Source: CG2-30-68-42 sp037440385
GTDB lineage: Bacteria; Pseudomonadota; Gammaproteobacteria; Burkholderiales; Rhodocyclaceae
Reading direction: 5' to 3'
Assembly (NCBI GenBank): GCA_037440385.1
Contig: JBBIUI010000053.1
Coordinates: 1-16,693 of the forward strand
Length of the DNA stretch: 16,693 nt
Shown here piece by piece: positions 1-8,274 of the stretch. Made by a program: the position numbers and the translations under genes. Below the pieces are notes generated by a model that was not told where the DNA came from, did not search any database, and saw nothing but the letters and a program-made list of their open reading frames with translations. Position 1 is the stretch's first letter, and the number at the start of each line of letters is the position of its first letter.

Positions 1-315
1 CCCAGCCATGCCGGTCGGCCAGCTCGCGCCGGATGTGCTCGGCGGTATCGGCCAGGGGGCCGAACAGCCGCTGGGTGCCCTGGAGCTCCACCAGCGCCTC
101 CCCCATGCGCCCCAGTTGCCCCTGGGGCGTCCAGTGCTGGAGGAAGGCACCCAGGCCCGCCTGGGCCTCCCACCACACCTGGGGCGCCGGGTCCAGCACC
201 CGCAGACCCGGCACCAGCCGCAGGGCCTGGTCCATGGGCAGGCCCGGGGCAAGACCTTCTGAACGCCCCCGGCGGTTCACGAACCAGAGACTGGGCGACC
301 GGGGCGTGTCCGGGT

Positions 316-2265
<1,950 letters not shown>

Positions 2266-2386
2266 GACGGGGGACGCGGGAAAGACGCGCAGTTTACCAT
2301 GCGCACCCAAGGCGACTGCGGCCGACGGCGGGCGGCCGCACGTGCCGCCGTGCGCCGGCCTCGGCTGCGGCGGCGTGCGGTCAGGG
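2266..2386. other. M23 peptidase-secA intergenic region, GC-rich, with a possible hairpin
   Basis: This 121-base spacer contains no gene I can support. It has an inverted repeat, GGCGGC at 2331-2336 and GCCGCC at 2344-2349, with a 7-base loop. The hairpin lies 37 bases past the M23 stop in the direction of transcription, with no T-run after it, so it is not a convincing intrinsic terminator. A possible extended -10 promoter for secA lies at 2291-2299. The ribosome binding site just before the secA ATG is weak. Confidence 0.4.
2291..2299 (-). promoter_or_regulatory. Candidate extended -10 promoter for secA
   Basis: The minus strand reads TGGTAAACT, fitting an extended -10 (TGn followed by a TATAAT-like hexamer). 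It stands out in very GC-rich surroundings. Transcription would start near 2284, about 20 bases before the secA ATG. No good -35 hexamer is visible at 16-18 bases, which is tolerated for extended -10 promoters. This is pattern recognition only. Confidence 0.3.
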
Positions 2387-3322
2387 TCAGCGCGCGGCGA
2401 GCGAACGCGCGCGGGCGGCCTCGAGGTAACGGCGCGGATCCTGCGGCACGTCGCGCAGCCGAACCTCGAAATGCAGGTGCGGTCCGGTCGAACGGCCGGT
2501 GCTGCCGACTTCGGCGATCTTCTCGCCCGGCCGCACGATCGTTCCCGGGCGCACCAGCAGCCGGGACGCGTGCGCATAGCGGGTCACCAGGTCGTTGCCG
2601 TGATCGATATCGACGTAATTGCCGTATTGCGCATGGCGCTCGGCCGCGACGACGACGCCGCCGGCGGCCGCCACGATCGGGGTTCCCTGCGCCACGTTGA
2701 AGTCGATCCCGGTGTGCAGCGCGCGCTCGCCGGTGATCGGGTCGTTGCGCCAGCCGTAGCTCGAGGAATCCCAGGCCGCATCCACGGGCAGCCGCGCCGG
2801 CAGCAGTTCGCGTCTCGCGCCCTCGTCGAGCAGCCGCGCCTCGATCGCCCCGAGCGCGTCCGCGCGCGAAGCGAGCTCGCCGGACAGCGCTTCGATGCGG
2901 CTGGCCAGTTCCTGCGCTCCGGGGGGAGCACCGGTCGAGGGGATCAGCGGGCCGCCCCGGCCCGGCGTGGCCGGCAGCGGCGCGGCGACTTCGACGCCCG
3001 CCAGCGCGGAGACCCGCTCGCCGAGAAAGTCGAGCTGCCGCAGTTGCGCCTGCATGCGGCCCAGACGTACCGCCATCGCGTCGAGGTTCTCGCGCAGGAA
3101 CGCCTGCGCCTTGCGCGTCTCCTCGGCCCGCAGTTCGACGACCAGGCGCTGCACGAAGGGCAGCCGGAATTCCGGGAGGTGCTTCAACGCAAGGAAGGAG
3201 ACGCTCACCGATGCGAGCGCGATCGTGCCGAGCAGCGCGAACACGACGGCGACGACGTGGCGCGCGGTGACGGTGACCGTGCGGGCGGTCGCCATGTGTC
3301 CCGAAACGAGGATGATGTCCAT
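2387..3322 (-). CDS. Membrane-anchored M23 family metallopeptidase (LytM/lysostaphin-like)
   Basis: This 311-residue protein has a short cytoplasmic N-terminus, one membrane segment at about residues 22-46 and a predicted coiled coil at about 60-165 broken by a Pro/Gly-rich stretch (115-135). A complete C-terminal M23 domain spans about 185-300. Zinc ligands by family alignment are His203 and Asp207 in HTGIDF and His284 in HLHFEV; His251 (RYAHAS) and His282 are the catalytic histidines. All are present, so it should be an active peptidoglycan endopeptidase facing the periplasm rather than an EnvC/NlpD-type activator; its actual substrate is inferred. The start at 3322 gives MDIILVSG, typical of betaproteobacterial homologues, with AGGA a few bases upstream. 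It is divergent from dciA, with 36 bases between the start codons, and lies just upstream of secA, a neighbourhood common in betaproteobacteria. Confidence 0.88.
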   Translation of the reverse strand: MDIILVSGHMATARTVTVTARHVVAVVFALLGTIALASVSVSFLALKHLPEFRLPFVQRLVVELRAEETRKAQAFLRENLDAMAVRLGRMQAQLRQLDFLGERVSALAGVEVAAPLPATPGRGGPLIPSTGAPPGAQELASRIEALSGELASRADALGAIEARLLDEGARRELLPARLPVDAAWDSSSYGWRNDPITGERALHTGIDFNVAQGTPIVAAAGGVVVAAERHAQYGNYVDIDHGNDLVTRYAHASRLLVRPGTIVRPGEKIAEVGSTGRSTGPHLHFEVRLRDVPQDPRRYLEAARARSLAAR

Positions 3323-3358
3323 GCTATCCTGCCTCTGAATTCCGCCCGGCGAGCACCC

Positions 3359-3796
3359 ATGGCCAGCCACAGCCTGGACACCTGCCTCAAGTCATCGAAG
3401 GAACTGGCGCGCCTTCTTCCGCACGCCGGGCGGCTCGCCCGCCTGCAGCGGATCTACGAACGGAAGGCGCCGCCGGGGCTCGCCCGGTACGCCCGGGTGG
3501 CCGATCTCAAATCGGGGATGGTGCATATCCACGCCGAGAACGGCGCGGTCGCCGCCAAGCTGAAACAACTGGCCCCCAGCCTGGCCGGTGAGTTCTGTAA
3601 AAGCGGGCTGGAGGTTACCGGAGTCTCGGTGCGCGTGCAAGTCGCGCCGCACCATGGACCGCCGGCCGCACCCCGCGCCGGGCGCGAACCGATAGGCAAC
3701 GAGCCGAAACGCGCTCTGGCGGGACTCGCCGCACGACTTCCCGAGGGATCGCCCCTGCGCGGCGCGCTGCAGCGGCTGCTGCGCCGTTCGGCGTAA
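3359..3796 (+). CDS. dciA: DUF721 protein, DciA-type replicative helicase loader
   Basis: This 145-residue protein is the only plus-strand gene in the window. Residues 5-98 match the DUF721 fold as seen in betaproteobacteria: an SSKELARLLPHAGRLARLQ helix, APPGLARYARVADL, then MVHIHAENGAVAAKLKQLAP and a final strand VTGVSVRVQV. DciA is the ancestral loader of DnaB helicase in bacteria without a phage-derived DnaC. Residues 99-145 form a Pro/Arg-rich tail ending in a short helix-like LPEGSPLRGALQRLLRR. The start at 3359 was chosen because MASHSLDTCLKSSKELARL matches the usual N-terminus; the frame is open far upstream, but that part is antisense to the peptidase gene. It is divergent from the M23 gene (36 bases) and convergent with the small membrane protein (8 bases between stops). 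Function is by family knowledge. Confidence 0.85.
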   Translation: MASHSLDTCLKSSKELARLLPHAGRLARLQRIYERKAPPGLARYARVADLKSGMVHIHAENGAVAAKLKQLAPSLAGEFCKSGLEVTGVSVRVQVAPHHGPPAAPRAGREPIGNEPKRALAGLAARLPEGSPLRGALQRLLRRSA

Positions 3797-3804
3797 GGCC
3801 CGGA

Positions 3805-3990
3805 TCAGGCCATTCCGACCACCCGTTCGAGGGCGAACGCGAGCAGCACGACGAAGGCGAAGATCAGCGCGTACTTCGCGATCCGCCAGGCGATGCGCAG
3901 GTAGCGCCGGTCATGACTGAACAGGAACGCGAGGATGGCCGCGCCGATGCCCGCCACCGCGAGCAATCCGGCGACGCGAAGGACCCACAT
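3805..3990 (-). CDS. Small two-helix membrane protein coupled to lpxC, function unknown
   Basis: This 61-residue protein has two hydrophobic segments, at about residues 4-24 and 40-55, separated by a charged loop (SHDRRYLRIAWRIAKY). Its ATG shares one base with the lpxC stop (TGATG, 3992-3988), and no clear Shine-Dalgarno is present, so translation by re-initiation after LpxC is likely. I recall similar short membrane proteins with a DRRYLR.AW core after lpxC in other betaproteobacteria, which supports a real gene, but I know of no assigned role. Position suggests a link with the envelope or with LpxC itself; this is inference. It is the last gene of the dcw operon and converges on dciA with only 8 bases between the stop codons. 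Confidence 0.75.
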   Translation of the reverse strand: MWVLRVAGLLAVAGIGAAILAFLFSHDRRYLRIAWRIAKYALIFAFVVLLAFALERVVGMA

Positions 3991-4907
3991 CAGCCCGGCT
4001 GGGGCGCGAACAGCCGCGCGACGCGCGCCGGCGCGGCGGTATCGCCGTCGAAGCGCACGATCTCCCACGCGGCCTGATCGGCCAGCAGCACGCGCAGCAG
4101 CCGGTTGTTGAGGGCGTGGCCCGACTTGTGGGCCGAAAAGGCGGCGAGCAGCGGGTGGCCGAGCAGATACAGGTCGCCCACGGCATCGAGCAGCTTGTGG
4201 CGCACGAACTCGTCGGGGCTCCTCAGGCCCTCGGCATTGAGCACCCGATACTCGTCCATGACGACGGCGTTGCCCAGGCTGCCGCCCAGCGCGAGTCCCT
4301 GGCGGTGCAGCGACTCCACGTCGTGCATGAAGCCGAACGTGCGCGAGCGCGCGATTTCCTGCTCGTACGAGGACTCGGCGAAATCAAATTCGAGCCGGGT
4401 CGCCGACTTGTCCAGCACCGGATGGTCGAAGGCGATCGAGAACGCGACCCGGAAGCCTTCGTAGGGATCGAACCGCGCCCACTTGTCCGCGTCGCGCACC
4501 TCGACCGCATGCCGGACGCGCAGGAACTGTGCCGGCACCGATGCGTCCTCGATGCCGGCCGTGCGCACGAGGTAGACGAACGTCGCCGAGCTGCCGTCCA
4601 TGATCGGCAGCTCGGGCGCGTCGACGTCGACATGAAGGTTGTCGATCCCCAGCCCGCACAGCGCCGACATCAGATGCTCGACGGTCGCGATCCTGACGCC
4701 GTCGCGTTGCAGACACGTGGCGAGCCGCGTATCGCCCACCGAAAACGCATCGGCCCGCAGGTCGACCGGCGGGTCGAGATCCACGCGATGGAACACGATG
4801 CCGGTATCGGGCGCCGCCGGACGCAGCACCAGCCCGACCTTGGCGCCGGAATGCAAACCGACACCGACGGTGCGCGCGAGCGACTTCAGCGTTCGTTGCC
4901 TGAGCAT
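3990..4907 (-). CDS. lpxC: UDP-3-O-acyl-N-acetylglucosamine deacetylase
   Basis: LpxC is the zinc enzyme for the committed step of lipid A synthesis, removing acetate from UDP-3-O-acyl-GlcNAc in the cytoplasm. The protein is 305 residues, the same length as the E. coli enzyme. Zinc ligands are visible as His78 (VEHLM), His237 and Asp241 (RHKLLDAVGD), with Glu77 as general base and His264 (KSGHALNN) as the other catalytic residue. The start at 4907 gives MLRQRTLKSLARTVGVGLHSG, aligning with the family N-terminus. An in-frame ATG at 4979 would add 24 unconserved residues and overlaps a candidate -10, so it is rejected. The gene lies 91 bases after ftsZ and overlaps the small membrane protein by one base. 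A possible own promoter lies at 4970-4978. In E. coli the enzyme is controlled by FtsH proteolysis; nothing here shows whether that applies. Confidence 0.97.
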   Translation of the reverse strand: MLRQRTLKSLARTVGVGLHSGAKVGLVLRPAAPDTGIVFHRVDLDPPVDLRADAFSVGDTRLATCLQRDGVRIATVEHLMSALCGLGIDNLHVDVDAPELPIMDGSSATFVYLVRTAGIEDASVPAQFLRVRHAVEVRDADKWARFDPYEGFRVAFSIAFDHPVLDKSATRLEFDFAESSYEQEIARSRTFGFMHDVESLHRQGLALGGSLGNAVVMDEYRVLNAEGLRSPDEFVRHKLLDAVGDLYLLGHPLLAAFSAHKSGHALNNRLLRVLLADQAAWEIVRFDGDTAAPARVARLFAPQPG

Positions 4908-4969
4908 GTGCGGCTTGCCTGCGATGTCGATCACCCCCGATCCGGCCGGAAGCGCGCCGGAGCGCGCGG

Positions 4970-4978
4970 ATTCTATCA
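4970..4978 (-). promoter_or_regulatory. Candidate extended -10 promoter for lpxC
   Basis: The minus strand reads TGATAGAAT, a good match to an extended -10 element, inside the 91-base ftsZ-lpxC spacer. No clear -35 hexamer is seen. A start near 4963 would give a leader of about 56 bases. In E. coli lpxC can be transcribed apart from ftsZ, so a promoter here is plausible. This is inference from pattern only. Confidence 0.33.
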
Positions 4979-4982
4979 TGGC

Positions 4983-4998
4983 GACCCGTACGCGGGTC
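4983..4998 (-). terminator. Small hairpin directly after the ftsZ stop (weak terminator or attenuator candidate)
   Basis: GACCCG at 4983-4988 and CGGGTC at 4993-4998 form a perfect 6-bp stem with a 4-base loop, starting immediately after the ftsZ TGA (5001-4999). There is no T-run after it on the minus strand, so it is not a standard intrinsic terminator. It could stabilise the ftsZ mRNA end or cause pausing. Together with the -10-like site just downstream it could partly separate lpxC from the division genes. Confidence 0.3.
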
Positions 4999-6153
4999 TC
5001 AGTCGGCCTGCTTGCGCAGGAACGCCGGAATGTCGTAGGTGGCCACCCCGTTGGCGCTCATCGCGTCGATCGTCGCACTGGCACGCGTGCGCCGGAACAC
5101 GGTGGGCACGGTGTCGAGCGCCTGATAGTCCGCCGCGGGTTCCGGATTCTGGTCGTCCGTTCCGGTGCGCTGCACGACACTGATGACGGGCTTCGCCTGG
5201 CTGCGGCTCATCTTGCCGAGCCCGGTCGCGACCACGGTGACGCGCAGGTCATCCTCCATCGCTTCGTCGAACACCGCCCCGAAGATGATGTGCGCATCTT
5301 CCGCGGCGAACGCCCGGATCGCGTTCATCACTTCGTTGACCTCCTTCATCCGCAGTGACGACGAGGCGGTGATGTTGACCAGCACCCCGCGCGCGCCGGA
5401 CAGATGGATGCCTTCGAGCAGGGGGCTCGCCACCGCCGCCTCCGCGGCCAGTCGCGCGCGGTCGACGCCCGACGCGTACGACGAGCCCATCATCGCGACC
5501 CCCATTTCCGCCATCACCGTGCGCACGTCCTCGAAGTCCACATTCACCAGACCGGGGAAGTTGATGATCTCGGCGATGCCGCCCACCGCATTTCGCAGCA
5601 CGTTGTCGGCGGCCTTGAACGCATCCTGCACGCTGACGTCCTCGCCGAGCACGTCCATCAGCTTCTCGTTGAGGATCACGATCAGGGAATCGACGTGCTT
5701 GGCCAGTTCGTCGATGCCCGCCTGCGCGATCTGCGTGCGCTTGCCCTCGAAGGCGAACGGCTTGGTCACCACCGCCACCGTCAGGATGCCCAGCTCGCGC
5801 GCGATCTCTGCGACGACCGGAGCCGCGCCGGTGCCGGTGCCTCCGCCCATGCCCGCGGTGATGAACACCATGTGCGCACCGCGCAGCGCCTCCGCGATCG
5901 TCTCGCGCGCATCGAGCGCCGCGGTGCGGCCGGCGTCCGGCATGGCCCCCGCTCCGCGCCCGGTCTTGCCGAGCTGGAGCTTCAGTCCGGCCTGGTTGCG
6001 GTTGAGCGCCTGAACGTCGGTGTTGGCGCAGATGAATTCCACTCCCTGCACGGATTCGCGGATCATGTGATCGACCGCATTGCCGCCGGCCCCGCCCACG
6101 CCGATCACCTTGATCACGGTACCGCTCGGTTCCCCGTCCACGATTTCGAACAT
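4999..6153 (-). CDS. ftsZ: Cell division GTPase FtsZ
   Basis: FtsZ polymerises with GTP into the Z-ring at midcell and organises septum synthesis. The 384-residue protein shows IKVIGVGGAGGNAVDHM (14-30), the tubulin signature GGGTGTG (103-109), the T7 synergy loop NVDFEDVRTVM (204-214) that completes the GTPase site, a short linker (about 318-370) and the C-terminal peptide YDIPAFLRKQAD (373-384) that binds FtsA and other partners. The T3 loop reads GRGAGAMPDAGR (65-76), where the family has GLGAGANPEVGR; Met replaces the usually fixed Asn. The ATG at 6153 is preceded by a strong AGGAGGT. The gene follows ftsA after 107 bases, so it has its own leader and strong ribosome binding, consistent with FtsZ being the most abundant divisome protein. 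lpxC follows after 91 bases. Confidence 0.98.
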   Translation of the reverse strand: MFEIVDGEPSGTVIKVIGVGGAGGNAVDHMIRESVQGVEFICANTDVQALNRNQAGLKLQLGKTGRGAGAMPDAGRTAALDARETIAEALRGAHMVFITAGMGGGTGTGAAPVVAEIARELGILTVAVVTKPFAFEGKRTQIAQAGIDELAKHVDSLIVILNEKLMDVLGEDVSVQDAFKAADNVLRNAVGGIAEIINFPGLVNVDFEDVRTVMAEMGVAMMGSSYASGVDRARLAAEAAVASPLLEGIHLSGARGVLVNITASSSLRMKEVNEVMNAIRAFAAEDAHIIFGAVFDEAMEDDLRVTVVATGLGKMSRSQAKPVISVVQRTGTDDQNPEPAADYQALDTVPTVFRRTRASATIDAMSANGVATYDIPAFLRKQAD

Positions 6154-6260
6154 GCTCACCTCCTGCTGTTGATCCAACCTCACCGAAACAACCGGATCGG
6201 CCGCCTCACGCGTGCCGAACCCGGACCGATTGCTGCTGCCTGCCGACCCCGACTCTCCTC
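6154..6260. other. ftsA-ftsZ intergenic region
   Basis: This 107-base spacer is the longest gap within the dcw genes here and holds the ftsZ leader. It ends in a strong ribosome binding site. I see no convincing promoter hexamer pair and no strong hairpin. A ftsZ promoter may lie here or inside ftsA, as in other proteobacteria, but the sequence does not show it clearly. Confidence 0.5.
6158..6164 (-). promoter_or_regulatory. Strong Shine-Dalgarno site of ftsZ
   Basis: The minus strand reads AGGAGGT with 4 bases before the ATG at 6153-6151. It is one of the strongest ribosome binding sites in the window and fixes the ftsZ start. The other dcw genes mostly rely on overlap coupling with weak sites. 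Confidence 0.75.
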
Positions 6261-7490
6261 TCAGAAATTCTTTTCGAACCACGACCTCATCCGCCCGAGC
6301 ACCTGTTTCATCGTGCGCGTGTCGTGCGCCGCCAGTCCGCGCCGGCGCTGTGCGGCCGCCTCGAGCAGCAGACCGATCACCGTGGCATATTTCGGATGCT
6401 GGACGACCTGCGCGAGCGAGCCCGAGTACTTGGGAATCCCGACCCGCGCCGGCATGTGGAAGATCTCCTCCGCGAGCTCGGTCATGCCGCGCATCACCGC
6501 GGAGCCGCCGGTGAGCACCACCCCGGAGGACAGCAGATCCTCGTAGCCGCTTCGGCGCAGCTCCGCCTGCACCAGCTCGTAGAGCTCGGACACGCGCGGC
6601 TCGATGACGTCCGACAGCGCGTGCAGCGAGAGCTTGCGCGGCGAGCGCTCGCCGATGCCCGGCACCTCGATCATCTGCTGCGGGTCGGCGAGCTGGGCGA
6701 GCGCGACGCCGTGGCGGATCTTGATCTCCTCGGCCTCCTGGGTCGGCGTGCGCAGCGCCATCGCGATGTCGTTGGTGATCTGGTCGCCGGCGATCGGCAC
6801 CACCGCGGTGTGCCGGATCGCGCCCTGCGTGAAGACCGCGAGGTCGGTGGTGCCGCCGCCGATGTCGACGAGGCACACGCCGAGCTCCTTCTCGTCGTCG
6901 GAGAGCACCGCGTCGCTGGACGCGAGCGGCTGCAGCACCAGATCGACCACTTCGAGCCCGCATCGGCGCACGCACTTGACGATGTTCTGCGCCGCGGACA
7001 CCGCGCCGGTGACCACGTGCACCTTGACTTCGAGCTTCGAGCCGCTCATGCCGATCGGCTCGCGCACGCCATCCTGGCCGTCGATGATGAATTCCTGGGT
7101 CAGGATGTGCAGGATCTGCTGCTCGGCGGGAATGGGCATCGCGCGCGCGACCTCGATGACGCGCTCGACATCGGTCGGCGTGACCTCCTTCTCCTTGATC
7201 GCGACCATGCCGTTGGAATTGGCGCTGCGGATGTGGCTGCCGGCGATCCCCGTATAGACCTCCTTCACCTTGCAGTCGGCCATCAGTTCCACTTCCTGGA
7301 TCACGCGCGAGATGGTCTTGACCGTGGCTTCGATGTTGACGACGACTCCCTTCTTCAGCCCCCTCGATTCCGCGCTGCCCAGGCCGAGCACCTCCATCCT
7401 CCCCTCGGCGCCGAGGTTCGCGACCATCGCGACGACCTTGGAAGTGCCGATGTCCAGCCCGACGATCAGATCCTTGCCGTCCTTGCTCAT
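6261..7490 (-). CDS. ftsA: Cell division protein FtsA (actin-like membrane tether)
   Basis: FtsA is a bacterial actin that binds FtsZ through its 2B domain and tethers the Z-ring to the inner membrane, recruiting later divisome proteins. The 409-residue protein shows the phosphate-1 motif GLDIGTSKVV (11-20), the SHS2-type 1C domain at about 85-165 (TGIAGSHIRSANSNGMVAI at 80-98), phosphate-2 LVDIGGGTTD (207-216), the adenosine motif SGVVLTGGSAVMRG (322-335) and a C-terminal amphipathic helix ending in GRMRSWFEKNF (399-409), the membrane-targeting sequence. All key elements are intact and the length is typical. The ATG overlaps the ftsQ stop by 4 bases (ATGA, 7487-7490), so translation is probably coupled to FtsQ. 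ftsZ follows after 107 bases. Confidence 0.98.
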   Translation of the reverse strand: MSKDGKDLIVGLDIGTSKVVAMVANLGAEGRMEVLGLGSAESRGLKKGVVVNIEATVKTISRVIQEVELMADCKVKEVYTGIAGSHIRSANSNGMVAIKEKEVTPTDVERVIEVARAMPIPAEQQILHILTQEFIIDGQDGVREPIGMSGSKLEVKVHVVTGAVSAAQNIVKCVRRCGLEVVDLVLQPLASSDAVLSDDEKELGVCLVDIGGGTTDLAVFTQGAIRHTAVVPIAGDQITNDIAMALRTPTQEAEEIKIRHGVALAQLADPQQMIEVPGIGERSPRKLSLHALSDVIEPRVSELYELVQAELRRSGYEDLLSSGVVLTGGSAVMRGMTELAEEIFHMPARVGIPKYSGSLAQVVQHPKYATVIGLLLEAAAQRRRGLAAHDTRTMKQVLGRMRSWFEKNF

Positions 7491-8269
7491 CGTTTCGCCT
7501 TCGTCTGAATGACAGCGCCCGCCGTGCGCACGGCAAAGCCGTTCGGATAGCGCAGGTCGGCGGCCGCGACCGGCGCCGGCAGCTTCCCGGCGAGCTCGCG
7601 ATAGGTGGCGGCGAAACGGCGCAGCCGCTCGCTCACCGGAGATTTCGGCTGGTCGCGCCCGAGCGCGACGACGACGCCGTCATCGAGCCCGATCCGCCAG
7701 GCGCGCCGCGCCGACAGCGTCACCGAGCGCGGCGTGCGTCCGATCGGCGCGAGGATCGCCGCGAACTCGCGGTGGCGCGCGAGCAGTTCCGCGGCGCTTC
7801 CTTCCGGGCCGTCGAACACCGGCAGGCCGGAATCTGCGATCGCCGCGGAGAACACTTCGCCATGGTCATTGACCAATCGCGCCTGCCCTCCGTCCGGCTT
7901 CCACAGCGCCGCGGCGACATGTTCCTCGATGGCCAGATCGAGACTGCCCGGCCAGCGCCGCCGCAACTGCACGTGGCGCACCCACGGCAGCTTCTCGAAC
8001 GCCGCACGCACCCGCTCCGCGTCCACGGTGAAGAAGGTGCCGGAGACGGAGATGCGCGCGGCATACTCCAGCTGAGCCGGCGTGACCTGCCGCAGCGGCG
8101 CCGCGACGACGATTTCGCGCAGCGGCGTGACCGGCAGCCGCGCCGCCGCCAGCACGCCCGCATAGGCGAGCGCCAGCACCGCCGCCAGCGCCAGCCAGTC
8201 GGCCGCGAGCAGCATCCCGTGCGGCGGATCCCACCAGCCGGTTGCAGGCGTTCGCGCGCTTTTCGCCAT
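7487..8269 (-). CDS. ftsQ: Cell division protein FtsQ
   Basis: FtsQ is a bitopic inner-membrane divisome protein that forms the FtsQLB subcomplex and links early to late division proteins. The 260-residue protein has a short cytoplasmic N-terminus, one transmembrane segment (about 21-43), a POTRA domain (about 48-117: LREIVVAAPLRQVTPAQLEYA through LPWVRHVQLRRRWPGSLDLAIEEHVAAALW) and a beta domain to about 250. The start is uncertain between ATG 8269 and GTG 8278, which is in frame, adds three residues and makes a GTGA 4-base overlap with the ddl stop like other junctions here. The ATG was preferred by codon strength; neither has a clear Shine-Dalgarno. The stop overlaps the ftsA start by 4 bases. 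Low sequence conservation is normal for this family, and position plus domain layout make the call firm. Confidence 0.95.
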   Translation of the reverse strand: MAKSARTPATGWWDPPHGMLLAADWLALAAVLALAYAGVLAAARLPVTPLREIVVAAPLRQVTPAQLEYAARISVSGTFFTVDAERVRAAFEKLPWVRHVQLRRRWPGSLDLAIEEHVAAALWKPDGGQARLVNDHGEVFSAAIADSGLPVFDGPEGSAAELLARHREFAAILAPIGRTPRSVTLSARRAWRIGLDDGVVVALGRDQPKSPVSERLRRFAATYRELAGKLPAPVAAADLRYPNGFAVRTAGAVIQTKAKR

Positions 8270-8274
8270 CCGCG

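Noticed and set aside
8..262. Plus-strand open frames at the left edge (8-262 and 33-443)
   Set aside because: They are antisense to the ImuB-like frame, which has better protein similarity and a Shine-Dalgarno site.
6324..7508. Long plus-strand open frames opposite ftsA, and similar ones opposite ftsZ, ddl, murC and murD
   Set aside because: They mirror the codon bias of the real minus-strand genes, with Asp/His/Arg-rich translations and no recognisable motif.
6154..7536. Continuous open frame upstream of ftsZ through ftsA that would make a much longer protein
   Set aside because: It is the out-of-frame reading of ftsA; FtsZ starts at 6153 behind a strong ribosome binding site. The same reasoning removes upstream extensions of murC, murD, ftsW, ftsQ and lpxC.
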